From positions 87,137,756-87,201,755 of the forward strand of contig OZ018333.1 of the NCBI GenBank assembly GCA_963969495.1: a stretch of 64,000 nucleotides of DNA. The letters run 5' to 3'. The stretch is from Ceratothoa steindachneri (Eukaryota > Arthropoda > Malacostraca > Isopoda > Cymothoidae). A program made the position numbers and the translations under genes. Each line of letters opens with the position of its first letter. Position 1 is the first letter of the stretch. A model generated the notes under the pieces. It saw nothing but the letters and a program-made list of their open reading frames with translations. It had not been told where the DNA came from and searched no databases. Below, piece after piece: positions 10,640-21,030 of the stretch.

Positions 10640-11283
10640 GTGAATAGTAAGTAATTCAACATGAAAATACAGTTTATTATCTCGCCTTCCATTTATAGGT
10701 TTCGTCGCAAAAATCAACCTCTTTTTCGGCAATGGTACGGCAATATTCAGCGGTCTTCTTTTCGGGACCTGTGTCCACTGAGCGTATGAAGAAAGCTTCT
10801 TACAGGGTGAAGACATGTTGCAATGATCGGTTTATTATGTACATTTAACCAACCATCTTGAATAAGCGTCACATTTTTCCCTTCTAATATAGTTGCTAAT
10901 GCCTTCTCACACTTCTCATTCACCTCGTCGAGCAAATATCCCCTAAAATCACGACTCTTAGGGTGGTTGTATGAACCTTCCTGAGCATTGTTATCAGTTT
11001 TTCATATGATCATTATCAGCCACATTGGAAGGAATATTGTTTGCATAAAATGTTCTAGCAAATTGTAGATCTAGAAGTTTCTTCTCTGCTTCTGTTGTTT
11101 TGTGAACAAATTTGTCAATCCTTTGAGCCATAGGGCAAGAAGACACTTCACCGTGACTGTCAGTTGATTTGTAGAAGTATTTGACATTGAGCTTGCACTT
11201 CTTTTGAAAGGTGATGAAGTTGGACCAACTGTAGACATTTCTGATAGATTAATTATTTCAGTGCACATTTTTACCATATTCAA
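10640..11283 (-). pseudogene. hAT transposase, N-terminal and DUF659-like part
   Basis: Upstream part of the hAT transposase. Right to left: a Ser/Thr-rich linker (SASSMSNTSTNQ, 11071-11283), then TTEAEKKLLDLQFARTFYANN and a decayed block. Then, in 10747-10935, come LDEVNEKCEKALATILEGK and NVTLIQDGWLNVHNKPII, followed by AEYCRTIAEKEVDFC. The last blocks match the DUF659-like region of hAT transposases; DGW carries the first expected acidic catalytic residue. A BED zinc finger upstream is not recognised. Several frameshifts are present. Order and orientation match the pieces at 8996-9440 and 6790-7440. Confidence 0.85.
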
Positions 11284-11654
11284 TACACCGTTTTAGGTGT
11301 TCTCCAAGTCTTAAATTTTTAATTGATTTTCTGATCACAATGTGCTATAGAATTAGCTCGATCCTACAGTGCCACAAAGTAAACTAAATGTTCTTCTCTC
11401 GATTCAGTATTTATATACTGTCCATTTTTTATATTTTTTTATTTCATTTTCCAAGGATTATAATTAGCTAGCTGAAATACAAATGAAACTGAGGACATGC
11501 AGATATTAATAGATTTAAATAGAAAAGGTAAAGAATCAATAAAGAAATACCCCCCAAATATATGAAATTAGTAAATTATGGAAAACCCGCATTTGCACCA
11601 ATCAAACCCCGGCGGTTTTTTTTTAAACCTGTGTATTTCGCCAACCCTGCCTGT
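11284..11654. other. AT-rich, no gene recognised
   Basis: AT-rich sequence between the hAT remnant and a family-1 LINE fragment. Nothing recognisable. Confidence 0.5.
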
Positions 11655-12725
11655 AGAGTATATTCCTTCAATGGAATTTCACTGGACTTGGGGCCAACTG
11701 GGAGGAGCTGCAGAGGCTCGTCTCCTCCCGTTTTAGGTTAGCTAACTTTTTGCAGGAGACCATGATAGGCGCGTGCCCCATCCTCATTCTCCCGGAGTAT
11801 ACGGATTGCGGAAGGTGACTCGATGACCCACGCCGGCCTTCGCCTGGCGACAGGTGCCTTCCACACGTCCCCTATTGATAGCCTATCTATCGATGCTGGG
11901 GAGATGTCACTCGCTCTGTGCCGTGCACAGTGTATTATTCGACTGTACGCGCGAGGCCGGGGCCTCTCTCATTCACCAACAGCTCTCACTGAATCCGCAG
12001 CTCATCTCGACATTGCATATGCTCAGTATAGCTCTTGGGCCTGTGGTGTCTTTGGTTTTGCACAGGATGCCACCCTGGAGGGTACCACCTTTGAGTATTT
12101 GGCGCCACGCCTCTTTCCCAAAGCTTCTACAACGCATGTAGTGCTGCGCTCGGTCTTTTTGGACAACACTTCGTGTCACTGGAACCGTACCAAAATATAT
12201 GGATGGCTCCAACTCCCAAGAGGGGTTCGGTTTCCACGCCGTATCCACTCTGTTTGAAGTTATCGGGGCTCTGCTAGGCCCTGCTACTGTCTTCACGGCC
12301 GAGATGGTTGCAATACACCACTCGGTACGGGAGATAACGCTACGTGCCCGGTTCGGCGAACAGATTGTGATTCATAGCGACTCACAAAGCGCCTTGAGTG
12401 CTCTCGAGGCATTGGAATCGCTGCATTTCCTGGTTCGCGATATCTGTGACGCCACGGTTTTGGCGAACCGAGCAGATGTCGAGAATATTTTCTGCTGGGT
12501 TCCTGGATATGTAGGAAAATCGGGGAATGAAGGCGCCAAAGAGTTCGTGAGGACTTGGCGACCAGAGCAGCGTTTCGCTCCTCACACCGATTACATGGCA
12601 GGAATACGGGCTGCCCTCCGGGCGGCTTGGCAAAGATGGGCCATGGTCGAGAGGAACAAATTACGTGCCGATGCGCTGCGACTGTTCCCATGGACCTCCC
12701 CTTAATGCCGCGACGGCTGAAGTCA
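11655..12725 (+). pseudogene. Family-1 LINE copy E, internally deleted (EN start fused to RT thumb and RNase H)
   Basis: Plus-strand family-1 LINE fragment. About 160 bases match the EN N-terminus: a Phe-Gln-Trp-like start near 11665, then NWEELQRLVSSR and LANFLQETMIGACP. The sequence then jumps directly at about 11819 to the RT thumb (THAGLRLATGAFHTSPIDS) and runs into RNase H: YMDGSNSQEG at about 12195, TAEMVAIHHS, IHSDSQSALSAL, and FCWVPGYVGKSGNEGAK. The last expected Asp of RNase H is replaced (GNEGAKE rather than GNExAD). It stops after LMPRRL without the C-terminal zinc-like segment or 3' UTR, so the 3' end is also lost. One frameshift separates the thumb and RNase H frames. Confidence 0.85.
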
Positions 12726-13195
12726 TTAAGGTTGAGAGTAGGTTTAACTACCTTAAAGAAGAGTTTAAAATCCTCCTGAGTCACTACTCCACTACCCTAA
12801 AGTCTAAGTTGGATGACTCGAATCCAGGACGTCGACGTTTCGTTCATATCAAGATGCACCTCATTGTCAGAGCTGAGTCTTAACTGATACCTCCTTACTG
12901 ATAACTTATTAAAAGTAATCCAGAAGATGTCATCCTTGAGACGTCTCTTATTAGAAAATTGCTATTTTTCATCAGAGGCTCTCGAGCAATTCTTTGAAGA
13001 CGGTTACTTCTCTAAATTGAAGAGAGTCGGTCTCGTCGACGTCATTAATTTAAAATACCCGATCACTGATGCCATATCACACAAGTACCCGAATCTGGAG
13101 GCTTTTAAGCTATCATGTCGCAACCATCCTTCAGTTGGGGGATTTCGTCGCTTACCGAGACGTTGTGATCGCATACGTGCAAGTAAGCTTTATCC
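12726..13195 (+). pseudogene. Leucine-rich-repeat gene fragment, 5' piece
   Basis: Host-like fragment with leucine-rich-repeat character. The best part reads TDNLLKVIQKMSSLRRLLLE, then LEQFFEDGYFSKLKRVGLVD and PNLEAFKLSC (12900-13120), resembling the LRR part of F-box/LRR proteins. Upstream, in another frame, RRRFVHIKMHLIVRAES fits the same kind of repeat. Downstream, removing one G from the G-run near 13137 restores GDFVAYRDVVIAYVQ up to a donor-like GCAAGTAAG at about 13180. At least three frameshifts are needed, so I call it a pseudogene. A matching end piece lies at 19097-19222, beyond the family-2 LINE. The exact host family is not identified. Confidence 0.6.
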
Positions 13196-13754
13196 TCCAG
13201 ACTAAGATTCATCCCCTTTTATTAGTGGCCTCCCCCTCCCTCTCTGGGATCTTTTCTTCAGGGGTTGCTCCCAGAGAGGCTCTGGCCTTCTTGTGGCGAG
13301 GGGGGTCAGCCCTGGGCCCCCTAGGGGACCCATGGTGCTGCCAACAAGACTTTTAACATACCCCTCTTTCTTTCCTCCTATATTACGCTCTTCAACTGCC
13401 CTTTATTTCCCCCTCTTCCTTCACCTATCTAGTGGTCTTTATCAATACCCGACCTCTGCTCGTTTAATGGATTGATTCCGAATTGTTCTTTCATGAAGGT
13501 TAAAGAGGCTGGGCATCTCCACCGCCTTCGACTACCGAATGCCCAAGGAGAAACCCATCGTTGGCCCATTTTGTCCGTGCGGAGGAGAACTCGGGCAGCC
13601 TCTTAGGGTTATAAAGATGGTGTGGTGGATCCGTATCCATTCTCCAAGAGGACATACCGGACGTAACTGATTGTATAGTTGCAGTAGTGCCGGGCCCTTG
13701 TAGGCCTCCATGGTGGGGAGCCCCGAGGGATAATGCGTTTTTTTTCTTTTTGCA

Positions 13755-15329
13755 ATGGCTAGCCATAAACCAAAAACCTCCCCTTCTCGTAAGGGTTCTC
13801 GTGCCGAACGTTCCTTAGCTCCCCTTTCAGCCTCCCCTCGCTCGTTGGACCCTTATTCCAACGAAGTAGACCTAGATCTTGATTATCCTTGATTTCTTGT
13901 CATGAATTCATCATCTGACATCCCACTTGCAAAAGTCGATGTGTTTGACGTCAATGAATCTTTTGAGTCCCGCTGTGGTGAACCCCGCCGGATGTGGTCA
14001 AGAGGAAGTGGTGATGTCGTAGTCGAGGTGACATCCCACTCTCAGCACAACCCTGTGCGAAATCTATCTTCGATAGCTGAAATTCCAATAACTGTCTTGC
14101 CCCATCCGCGTCTGAATTTCGTCAAAGGTGTCGTCCGTTCAAACGAACTAAAGGACTACGACCCCGACCGCTTAAGAGTAAGTTCAGTACCCAACGTGTC
14201 ACACACGTGCACAGGGTAACTAAAACATTAGGCTCCACAAGAACTGCCGCAGTATATTAAAGCTCGGTACCTTCGTGTCCCGGTAAGTCCCTACATCGAA
14301 CTACCCAGACGCTGCTTCAATTGCAATCAATTTGGACATGTTGGCCGAGCCTGTCGGCACCCTCGCTCCTGCGTGAATTGTAGCTCTGACTACCATGGCC
14401 CCGAATGCACCAAAACGCCCCACTGTGCCAACTGCGGAGGTACCCACAGTGCTGCGTCGAAACTCTGCTCTATATTTTTATATGAAAAGGAAGTTCTCGC
14501 TTTGCGCGACTCCCTAGGTCTAGATATAAGAGAGGCCCGCCAGCGTGCCCGAGCACAAACCTCTCACACCGAGATAACCAATGTAGCCCCTCTCTCTCCA
14601 GCAGCTCTAGCTGGGAGAGACGCTCAGGGTGAGACGCTTGAAGACATCAGACGCTATTTGAAAGAATCCTCAACATCGACCATTGAAGGTTCATCCACCC
14701 GGCCACGAGACCCAAAGCCCAGTGATAAGAGGAAGGATTCCTCACCTGGGTCATCGACCACCAATAAGCGGGCAGCCTCTGGAGCTGACTCGGCCGTACC
14801 CCGAGAATCTCCAATGGACTCCTCCACTATGGTTGAACATTCTCTGCTCTTAAGTCCGTCTCGCCCTTCACAGGACTTAGGCCCCATCCTGATCCAAACG
14901 ATAGCAGAAATACACCCAGCTCCACACACCTCGCTCAGATCACCTGTTCGTTCCGCTCACCCTTCAACCCAAGATCCGATGGAAGCAGTTGATACTTCAA
15001 CATCACCAACTGTGGTGGTTGGACGAACTCCTCAGACACCGAAAATACCCTCGACCCATGAATCCAGATCTACCAGCCGAAAATCCCTTCTTGATCTTCC
15101 TTTTCCGCCAGGTTGCGAGCCCGAATTACAATCAAGGGCCTCGGTCGGTTCTGCAAAACCCGCGAAAAAAACCTCAGTTACTGCTCCATCTAGGATATCT
15201 CCCCCTGCAAAAGCAGGCTCCTTAAAATCAGCTATCCGTCTCTTAAGCTCTTTGGGACGAACCTCAAATACAATATCGGGCTCAAAAGAGAAAAAGATAT
15301 CCACAGTGGTATCTAATCGTCACACATAA
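13755..15329 (+). pseudogene. Family-2 ORF1 (gag-like, CCHC)
   Basis: Nucleic-acid-binding ORF1 of the family-2 LINE. A single frame from the ATG at 13755 to the stop at 15327 is interrupted only by TGA (13890), TAA (14217) and TAG (14229). A basic N-terminus and an acidic stretch precede a conserved segment with LPHPRLNFVKGVVRSNEL, which matches FNTRKGVIRLGELLEYD of family 3. The zinc knuckles follow: CFNCNQFGHVGRAC at 14313, then CVNCSSDYHGPEC and CANCGGTHSAASKLC. The last 200 residues are Ser/Pro/Thr-rich and look disordered. The TGA at 13890 aligns with an Arg position in family 3, consistent with CGA to TGA decay. Confidence 0.85.
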
Positions 15330-16451
15330 TATCTTCCATTTTACAATGGAATTGTCAAGGAGTTCTTCCAAAGTGGGAAGAACTCAAAGTTCTTTTGACG
15401 ACTACCCACCCCGCTGTTATTTGTCTCCAGGAGAATAAACTGGGTATACGGCCCTTTCCGCCGGTACCCGGTTTTTTTACTTTCAACTCGATTGCTCCTG
15501 CTGGAAGCCCCTCTCATGGAGGGGTGTAAATCATGGTATCTTCATCATACCATGTTTCTCTCATCTCCCTACATACTACCCTCCAAGCTGTTGCTGTGAG
15601 GGTTTTTCTTACGAAGCTTTTTACCGTTTGCTCTATTTACCTACCCCCTTGTTTATCATTTCCAAAACCCGACCTTTTAGAACTTATAGACCAGTTTCCC
15701 TCCCCATTCTTATTACTAGGAGATTTTAACGCCCGTCATTCATACTGGGGTGACATCACTCGAAATGCAAAAGGCAGTTTTTTTAGAGTCTCTTTTATTA
15801 TCTGACCTTCTTTGTGTTTTAAATACTAGCGATTTTACCTCTTATCATGTCCAGACGGACTCTTCTAGCTGAGTTGACCTGTCTGTTTGTTCCGCTGATT
15901 GCTTCACGGAATTTCGATGGTCAATTCTTGACGATCTTCATGGGAGTGACCACTTCCCTATTGTCTTGTCGGCACTTCAAGTTAGCCTTCATACAACCAT
16001 GTCCCTTAAGTGGGACTTAGGTCATGCAGATTGGGAAGGTTTCCAAGAGACGTCCTTCACAAATGCATCTTTGGGGACCTTCAATGGAGTGAACGCGGCA
16101 GTAAAATACTTTACATCGACTATCTACAATGCAGCAACACAGACCATCCCACGGAGGTTACCTGTCACGGGCCGCTCAAGCGTGCCCTGGTGGACTTCGG
16201 CGTGTGCAACAGCTATCAAAAATTACAAGTTAGCCCATGCCCGATTCCGAAAGAACCCAACTTTGTGCAACAAGGTCGACCGAAACCGAGCTCGTGCGCT
16301 TCGCCAAAGAACCCTTCGTCAAGCAAGCCGAAATTCATGGCGCAGATACGTTTCATTGATCTCCTCTATGACACCTACTGCTAAGATCTGGAAGAGGATT
16401 AATAAGATCAGGGGCCGTTATGCTAATTTCATGCCCCCACACTCAACTTAG
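15326..16451 (+). pseudogene. Family-2 ORF2, apurinic-like endonuclease domain
   Basis: EN domain of family-2 ORF2. SSILQWNCQGVLPKWEEL opens the frame at 15326, followed by CLQENKLG, then LLLGDFNARHSYWGD near 15710, and the C-terminal DDLHGSDHFPIVL near 15935. These are the Asn, Glu, GDFN and SDH motifs of LINE endonucleases. The linker to RT runs to about 16451, with WWTSACATAIKNYKLAHARF and NSWRRYV. Disruptions are TAA at 15527, a frameshift near 15780, TGA at 15870 (a Cys position in family 3) and a frameshift near 16440. Confidence 0.88.
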
Positions 16452-18202
16452 ACGGTTCCTTGGAGAATGACGGCCTGAGGGTCAGCAATTCTTTTGCTGA
16501 CCATTTCCGCGCCGTCAGCAGTGTCAGCCGCTACCATAAGGCTTTTCAATCCTACAAATCAAAGGAAGAGTCTCATTCTCTCAACTTCACAACAAAATCT
16601 AACCTTCCATATAATGCTCTATTCAGCATCCATGAGCTGCGTAGCGCTTTGCCCCTTTGCAGATCTACTTGCCCTGGCCATGACGAGATACATTTTGATA
16701 TGATTCGGCACCTCATCCACACTCCACACTATTCTCTTTTACTTGATTTGTACAACCTTATATGGGTGAAGGGTTTTTACCCGTCATCATTGCCCATTGG
16801 GATCATCCTTCCCTTTGTCAAACCGGGCAGGGACTGGTTGGATGCAGATCACTATCGCCCTATAGCTCTCACCAGCTGTTTGAGTAAGTTGCTGGAAAAA
16901 ATGATATTGGAGCGCCTAAACTGGCTCCTAGAAGCCAATCACCTTCTCTCTCCATTTCTATGTGGCTTCCGCAAAGGTCATAGTACCCTTGACCTACTAG
17001 TACGTTTCGAGGGATCAGTCCGGAAAGCTTTCTCATTAAAGCACCGAGTCCTGGCCATATTTTTCGATATTGAGAAAGCCTACGACACATGTAGATACGG
17101 CATCTTGAAGCAGTTATACGTCTGGGGGATGAGAGGCCTTTTACCTTCATTTATTCAATGTTTTTTAGCATCTCGAGCCTTCAAGGTGCGTGTTGGAGAC
17201 GCATACTCTGACCTGCAACCCCAAGATGAGGGAGTTCCTTAGGGCAGTGTTTTAAGTGTCTTATGTTTTATAATTGCCATCAATGATATTATTTCGACTC
17301 TCCCAGAAGGTGTATCGGCAACTCTGTTTGTCGATGATTTAGCACTATACTGTTCCTCACCTCGCCATCCATCAGCATCGCGTCGGCTACAACTTGCGGT
17401 CGATGCTGTATCCAAAAGAGCACAACTGAAGGGATTCCGCTTTTCCACGACCAAAAGCAAAGCAATGTATTTCCACTGAGGCAGAGGGGTTCTTGTTCCG
17501 CCATCTATCTCCCTACAAGGCGAAGATATAGAGTTTGTCTCCGAGTTTCGGTTCCTTGGTGTAACTCTCGATCCAAAGTTATCCTGGTTACCACACCTAC
17601 GCCGACTTCGAACGGGCTGTCTGCGGGCTCTAGACATTTTGAAAGTCCTCTCACAAACTTCGTGGGGCAGTGACCGAAAAACATTGTGGACATTATACAC
17701 AGCCCTCGTTCAATCCAAATTGGATTATGGCTCTCAAATTTATTCATCAGCTTCCCCTTCAGCCCTTAAAATGCTGAACCCCATTCGAAACCTTGGAGTT
17801 CGCCTTTCTAGTGGAGCCTTCCGTACTTCTCCTGTCAACAGCCTTTACTGCGAGAGTGGGGTACTACCTTTGCCCTACCATAGACTTCAAATCTGCATGC
17901 GATACCTCTGCCGAGTACAGCAAGCCCCTGTATCAGAGGTCTACAGATGTCTGTATGCTGCCGAATCAACGGCGGCATATGATAAGTTGCCATCTTTACC
18001 CCGCCCTTTGAACCTTTGCATAGGAGATCATCTATCTAACCTGGGGGCTCCAAGGGTCCTTACCCTTCCATCCTTACTGACCCCTAGGTGGCGTGCTCCT
18101 CTCCCCCCAGTATGTAACAACATGTGGAGCCTGGAAAAGTCCTCCATGGACCCTCGCATCATTAAGAGCCTGTTCTTAGAGCCTTCTATCTCCCACAAAT
18201 AA
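16430..18202 (+). pseudogene. Family-2 ORF2, reverse transcriptase
   Basis: RT fingers, palm and thumb in one frame. It begins LNLDGSLENDGLR and continues with FADHFRAVSS, CPGHDEIHFDMIRHL (normally GPD), LPFVKPGRD, HYRPIALTSCLSKLLEKMI, LCGFRKGHSTLDLLV, FFDIEKAYDT (motif A) and DEGVP-stop-GSVLS (motif B). LFVDDLALYCS (motif C) and FLGVTLDPKLSW follow, then the thumb SKLDYGSQIYSSA. All catalytic Asp residues are kept. Only TAG at 17240 (a Gln position in related elements), TGA at 17477 and TAA at 18200 interrupt about 590 codons. It is followed in frame by RNase H. Confidence 0.9.
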
Positions 18203-19007
18203 TGTTGCCCACTATACACGGATGGCTCTAAGTCGGACGGTGGCGTGGGCGCCGCAGCCATCTACCCAGGAGGAGAATTCCTAACTCTATCTTTGCCGCC
18301 AGCAGCATCCATTTTTACCGCTGAACTTTCAGCAATCCTTTTAGCCTTTAGACTCATCCAAATTTTATCTTTTAGTGATTTTGTTATTATTTCCGACTCA
18401 AGGAGTGTCTTACAGTGAATTAGATCTTTTAATGCGTCCCATCCCCTGGTCACAGAAATTTGCAACTGGCTGATCCAAAATGCATCCCGATATAGAATTA
18501 TTTTTTGCTGGGTCCCTGGGCATGTGGGGTTCCTGGGTAACGAGAAGGCTGATCGGCTGGCCCGCTCAGCACTTTCTGTGTCCCCTGAGAACTCGGCTCT
18601 GCCTTTTAGGGACTACTTTCCTTCAATAAGAAAGTATATTTTTCACCTGTGGCAGAATGAATGGGATGACTGTTCATCATCCAAACTATACAAAATAAAA
18701 AATTCTATTCGCTCTTGGCCCTCGAGTCGTCATAGAATGCGGTCGTTGGAGGTGGCCCTTTGCCGAGTTCGCATTGGCCACACGAGACTTACTCACGGCC
18801 ATCTTGTTTCGGGTGATGCCCATATCAGCCCTTGCTGTCGTTTTTGCGGTGGGGACCAATCGGTTGCCCACCAATCGGTTGTCCTTTTTCCCGACCCTTT
18901 TAACTATTCCTCAACACACCCGTCTTCGATTCATATTGGCGGAGGAATCTTTTAACCCGTCGTTTATTAAATTTTTGTCACAAAGTGGTCTCCTCCACCT
19001 TTTATAG
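18203..19007 (+). pseudogene. Family-2 ORF2, RNase H and C-terminal segment
   Basis: RNase H continues the RT frame: YTDGSKSDGG (18215), FTAELSAIL, IISDSRSVLQ and FCWVPGHVGFLGNEKADRLA. All four acidic catalytic residues (DEDD) are present. TGA at 18416 follows VLQ. The C-terminal segment carries RIGHTRLTHGHLVSGD and CCRFCGGDQ, then a frameshift near 18870 moves the end to LRFILAEESFNP and the stop near 19007. Confidence 0.88.
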
Positions 19008-19096
19008 ATGATATTTCTAGTTTCACCCTAGCGGGCATATAGAATCCACTTGGATTGGGCAGCAAACTACCGGTAACTAATCTTAAATCTTATTAG

Positions 19097-19222
19097 AGAC
19101 CTTCAAATTACCTTCCGGGATTGACCTATCTAGAGTTGGACGATTATTCTGGAGTTGATTCTAATTTTGCTGAGAAAATCATCAATTCCCACCCTAATTA
19201 TAAATGCCACGAATATATTTAA
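19097..19222 (+). pseudogene. Leucine-rich-repeat gene fragment, 3' piece
   Basis: Short open segment after an acceptor-like CTTATTAG: LPGLTYLELDDYSG, then EKIINSHPNYKCHEYI and a TAA stop at 19220. The pattern (LTYLELDD, then an II..HP closure) suits the last repeat of the same LRR gene whose upstream part ends near 13195 with YPNLEAFKLSC. The two pieces flank the family-2 LINE. Splice phase between them does not fit cleanly, so the gene is probably dead. Confidence 0.5.
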
Positions 19223-19859
19223 TATAGATTAAAATATTGTTTAAGGTACGACATCTATGAAAGACAGCTCAAATGTCCCGATTCGAGCCCCTCCTGGTAG
19301 ATGGTGGTTGCCTCTATAAAATCCCGCCTGCTTCCCAACGTGGGTGGCGGCTCTAAACGGGCTTCTCAATGACGCTTGACACCTTATCACTTCGGGAGTG
19401 AAAATCCTTAATGGTTACCAATAATACACTTTTCTCTCCTCAATTTCCGTTATTTTGACATCCCATTTGGTTTCACGAGGCAGGTTAGTTGGTAACGACA
19501 CACCTGCCTATTACCGCCATTGACCCCGTTCACAGCTCAGCGGCCAATAGGAAAGTTTGTGCTCTCTTTCCCCCCTCCCGATACGTTTTCAAGAACCCTT
19601 CACAGGAACATCAAGCCCCTCCCCATTGGGTACGCAAGAGAATCTTGGCGATCCCTGAAGAATAAAATGGTGTGCCCTCCAGGCCCCAACACCCAAGTTT
19701 GCCTTTCCGCACCCGTGATCTTCAAGAATCCAACCCCTTACAGATTCGATGAAAACCTCCTCTTTTCGGTACACTTCAAGACCCCCCACCCCCCACTAAT
19801 CGTATGGGTGTGTTCGGTGGTAGTAATCTTACGGAGCGCTTCATCTGCTTGCCCCACGT
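19223..19859. other. No gene recognised
   Basis: Between the LRR pseudogene end and the 3' tail of copy B. Short open frames on both strands have no motif. A TTCGAGCC box near 19277 was checked for a tRNA arm and does not pair. Confidence 0.5.
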
Positions 19860-19926
19860 TGGAGGGTTTTTTTTTAAGGGGCTATCTGGCGACTGCCCAC
19901 TCAGGGATAAGTCGCCGTAAACAAAC

Positions 19927-19942
19927 AGCCTAGTTCTAGGCT
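19927..19942 (-). other. Family-1 3' UTR stem-loop (copy B)
   Basis: AGCCTA-GTTC-TAGGCT, extendable by one pair. Same arms as copies A, C and D. Confidence 0.7.
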
Positions 19943-19988
19943 ACTTTAAAAAAATTGAACAGAAAACAACAATAAAAATAAATAACAA

Positions 19989-21011
19989 TTAGGAAGCAAT
20001 AACAATAACTAAACAATAACAAAAACAACTAAACATAGTTAAATGAAAGGGAGAAGGCCGGCCTCTCCCCAAAAGTACACAAGTCAATGTGCATGCACTC
20101 GTCCCAGGTACAAAGGACAGGCAGTAGCGACCCCGCCCATCTCGGTACTGGGACAGGTAACGTGCGCGAAGATCACCCAGACTGGGGCATTCGACAAGAA
20201 TGTGCCGAGCAGTCTGGAGGACAACGCAGTCGTCGCAATAGGGTGCAGGCGAGTGCTCAATCAAATAGCGATGCGTCACACGAGTGTGTCCGATTCGGAG
20301 ACGACAGAAAGCGACCTGAAGCCGTCGCGACATTGGGGGATAGGTCCATGGGAACAGTCGCAGCGCAATGGCACGCAACTTTAAGTTCCCTTCGACCGTC
20401 TCCCATCTTCTTTGCCAAGCAGTCCGAAGAGCTGCCCGTATTCCTGACATGTAGTCGGTGTGAGGAAGAGCGAAACACTGGTCCGGTCGCAGAGTCCTCA
20501 CAGACTCTTTGGCGCCCTAATCAGCACGCTCATTCCCCGCAATTCCTAAAAGTCCAGGAACCCAGCAGAAGATAATCTCGACATCTGCCCGGCTCGCCAA
20601 AACCGTGACGTCACGGATATCGTGAACCAGGGGCTGCGGAGATTCCAATGCCCCGAGAGCACACAGGGCGCTTTGTGAGGCACTATAGATCACAATCCGG
20701 TCTCCGAACCGGGCACGTCGCGTAATCTCCCGTACCGAGTGGTGTGTTGCCACCAGCTCGCCCGTGAAGACAGACGCAGCGACTGGCATAGCCCCGCTGA
20801 CTTCAAACAGAGGGGATACGGCGTGGAAGCCGACCCCCTCTTCGGACTTAGAGCCATCCATATACACTGGCACGGTTCCAGCGTTACACGAGGTGTGCTT
20901 CAAAAAGGTTGAACGCAATACTCCCGGCGCTGTACAAGCTTTGGGAGCAGAGGCGTGGCGGCAAATAGCCAAATGTGGTACCATCCAGGGTGGCGTCCTG
21001 GGCAGAACCAC
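19989..21011 (-). pseudogene. Family-1 ORF2, RNase H and C-terminal segment, copy B
   Basis: RNase H block 20517-21011: VYMDGSKSEEGVGFHAV, FTGELVATHHS, IYSASQSALCAL (catalytic Asp of SDSQSA changed to Ala) and FCWVPGLLGIAGNERAD. A frameshift follows and the C-terminal segment is 19989-20501, with FALPHTDYMSGIRAALRTAW, RIGHTRVTHRYL and ILVECPSLGDLRARY. The 3' UTR begins right after. Confidence 0.86.
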
Positions 21012-21030
21012 GGGCGCACCGGCCCGAGAG

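Larger units (their letters stand above)
13200..19075 (+). mobile_element. Family-2 non-LTR retrotransposon, nearly full length
   Basis: Plus-strand LINE of the I/jockey-like kind with RNase H. It has a GC-rich 5' UTR (about 13200-13754), ORF1 with CCHC knuckles (13755-15329) and ORF2 with EN, RT and RNase H (15326-19007). It sits inside the leucine-rich-repeat pseudogene. Its outer ends are placed from context: no A tail is seen and no target duplication was found, so both are uncertain by tens of bases. Coding disruption is light compared with family 1: isolated stops plus about three frameshifts. Confidence 0.85.

Noticed and set aside
15870..15872. In-frame TGA at a Cys position, considered as recoded codon
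   Set aside because: Other stops (TAA, TAG, TGA) and frameshifts occur in the same element; simple decay explains it.
19262..19300. Possible tRNA T-arm (TTCGAGCC)
   Set aside because: Flanking bases do not form the stem and no A box or acceptor stem is in range.
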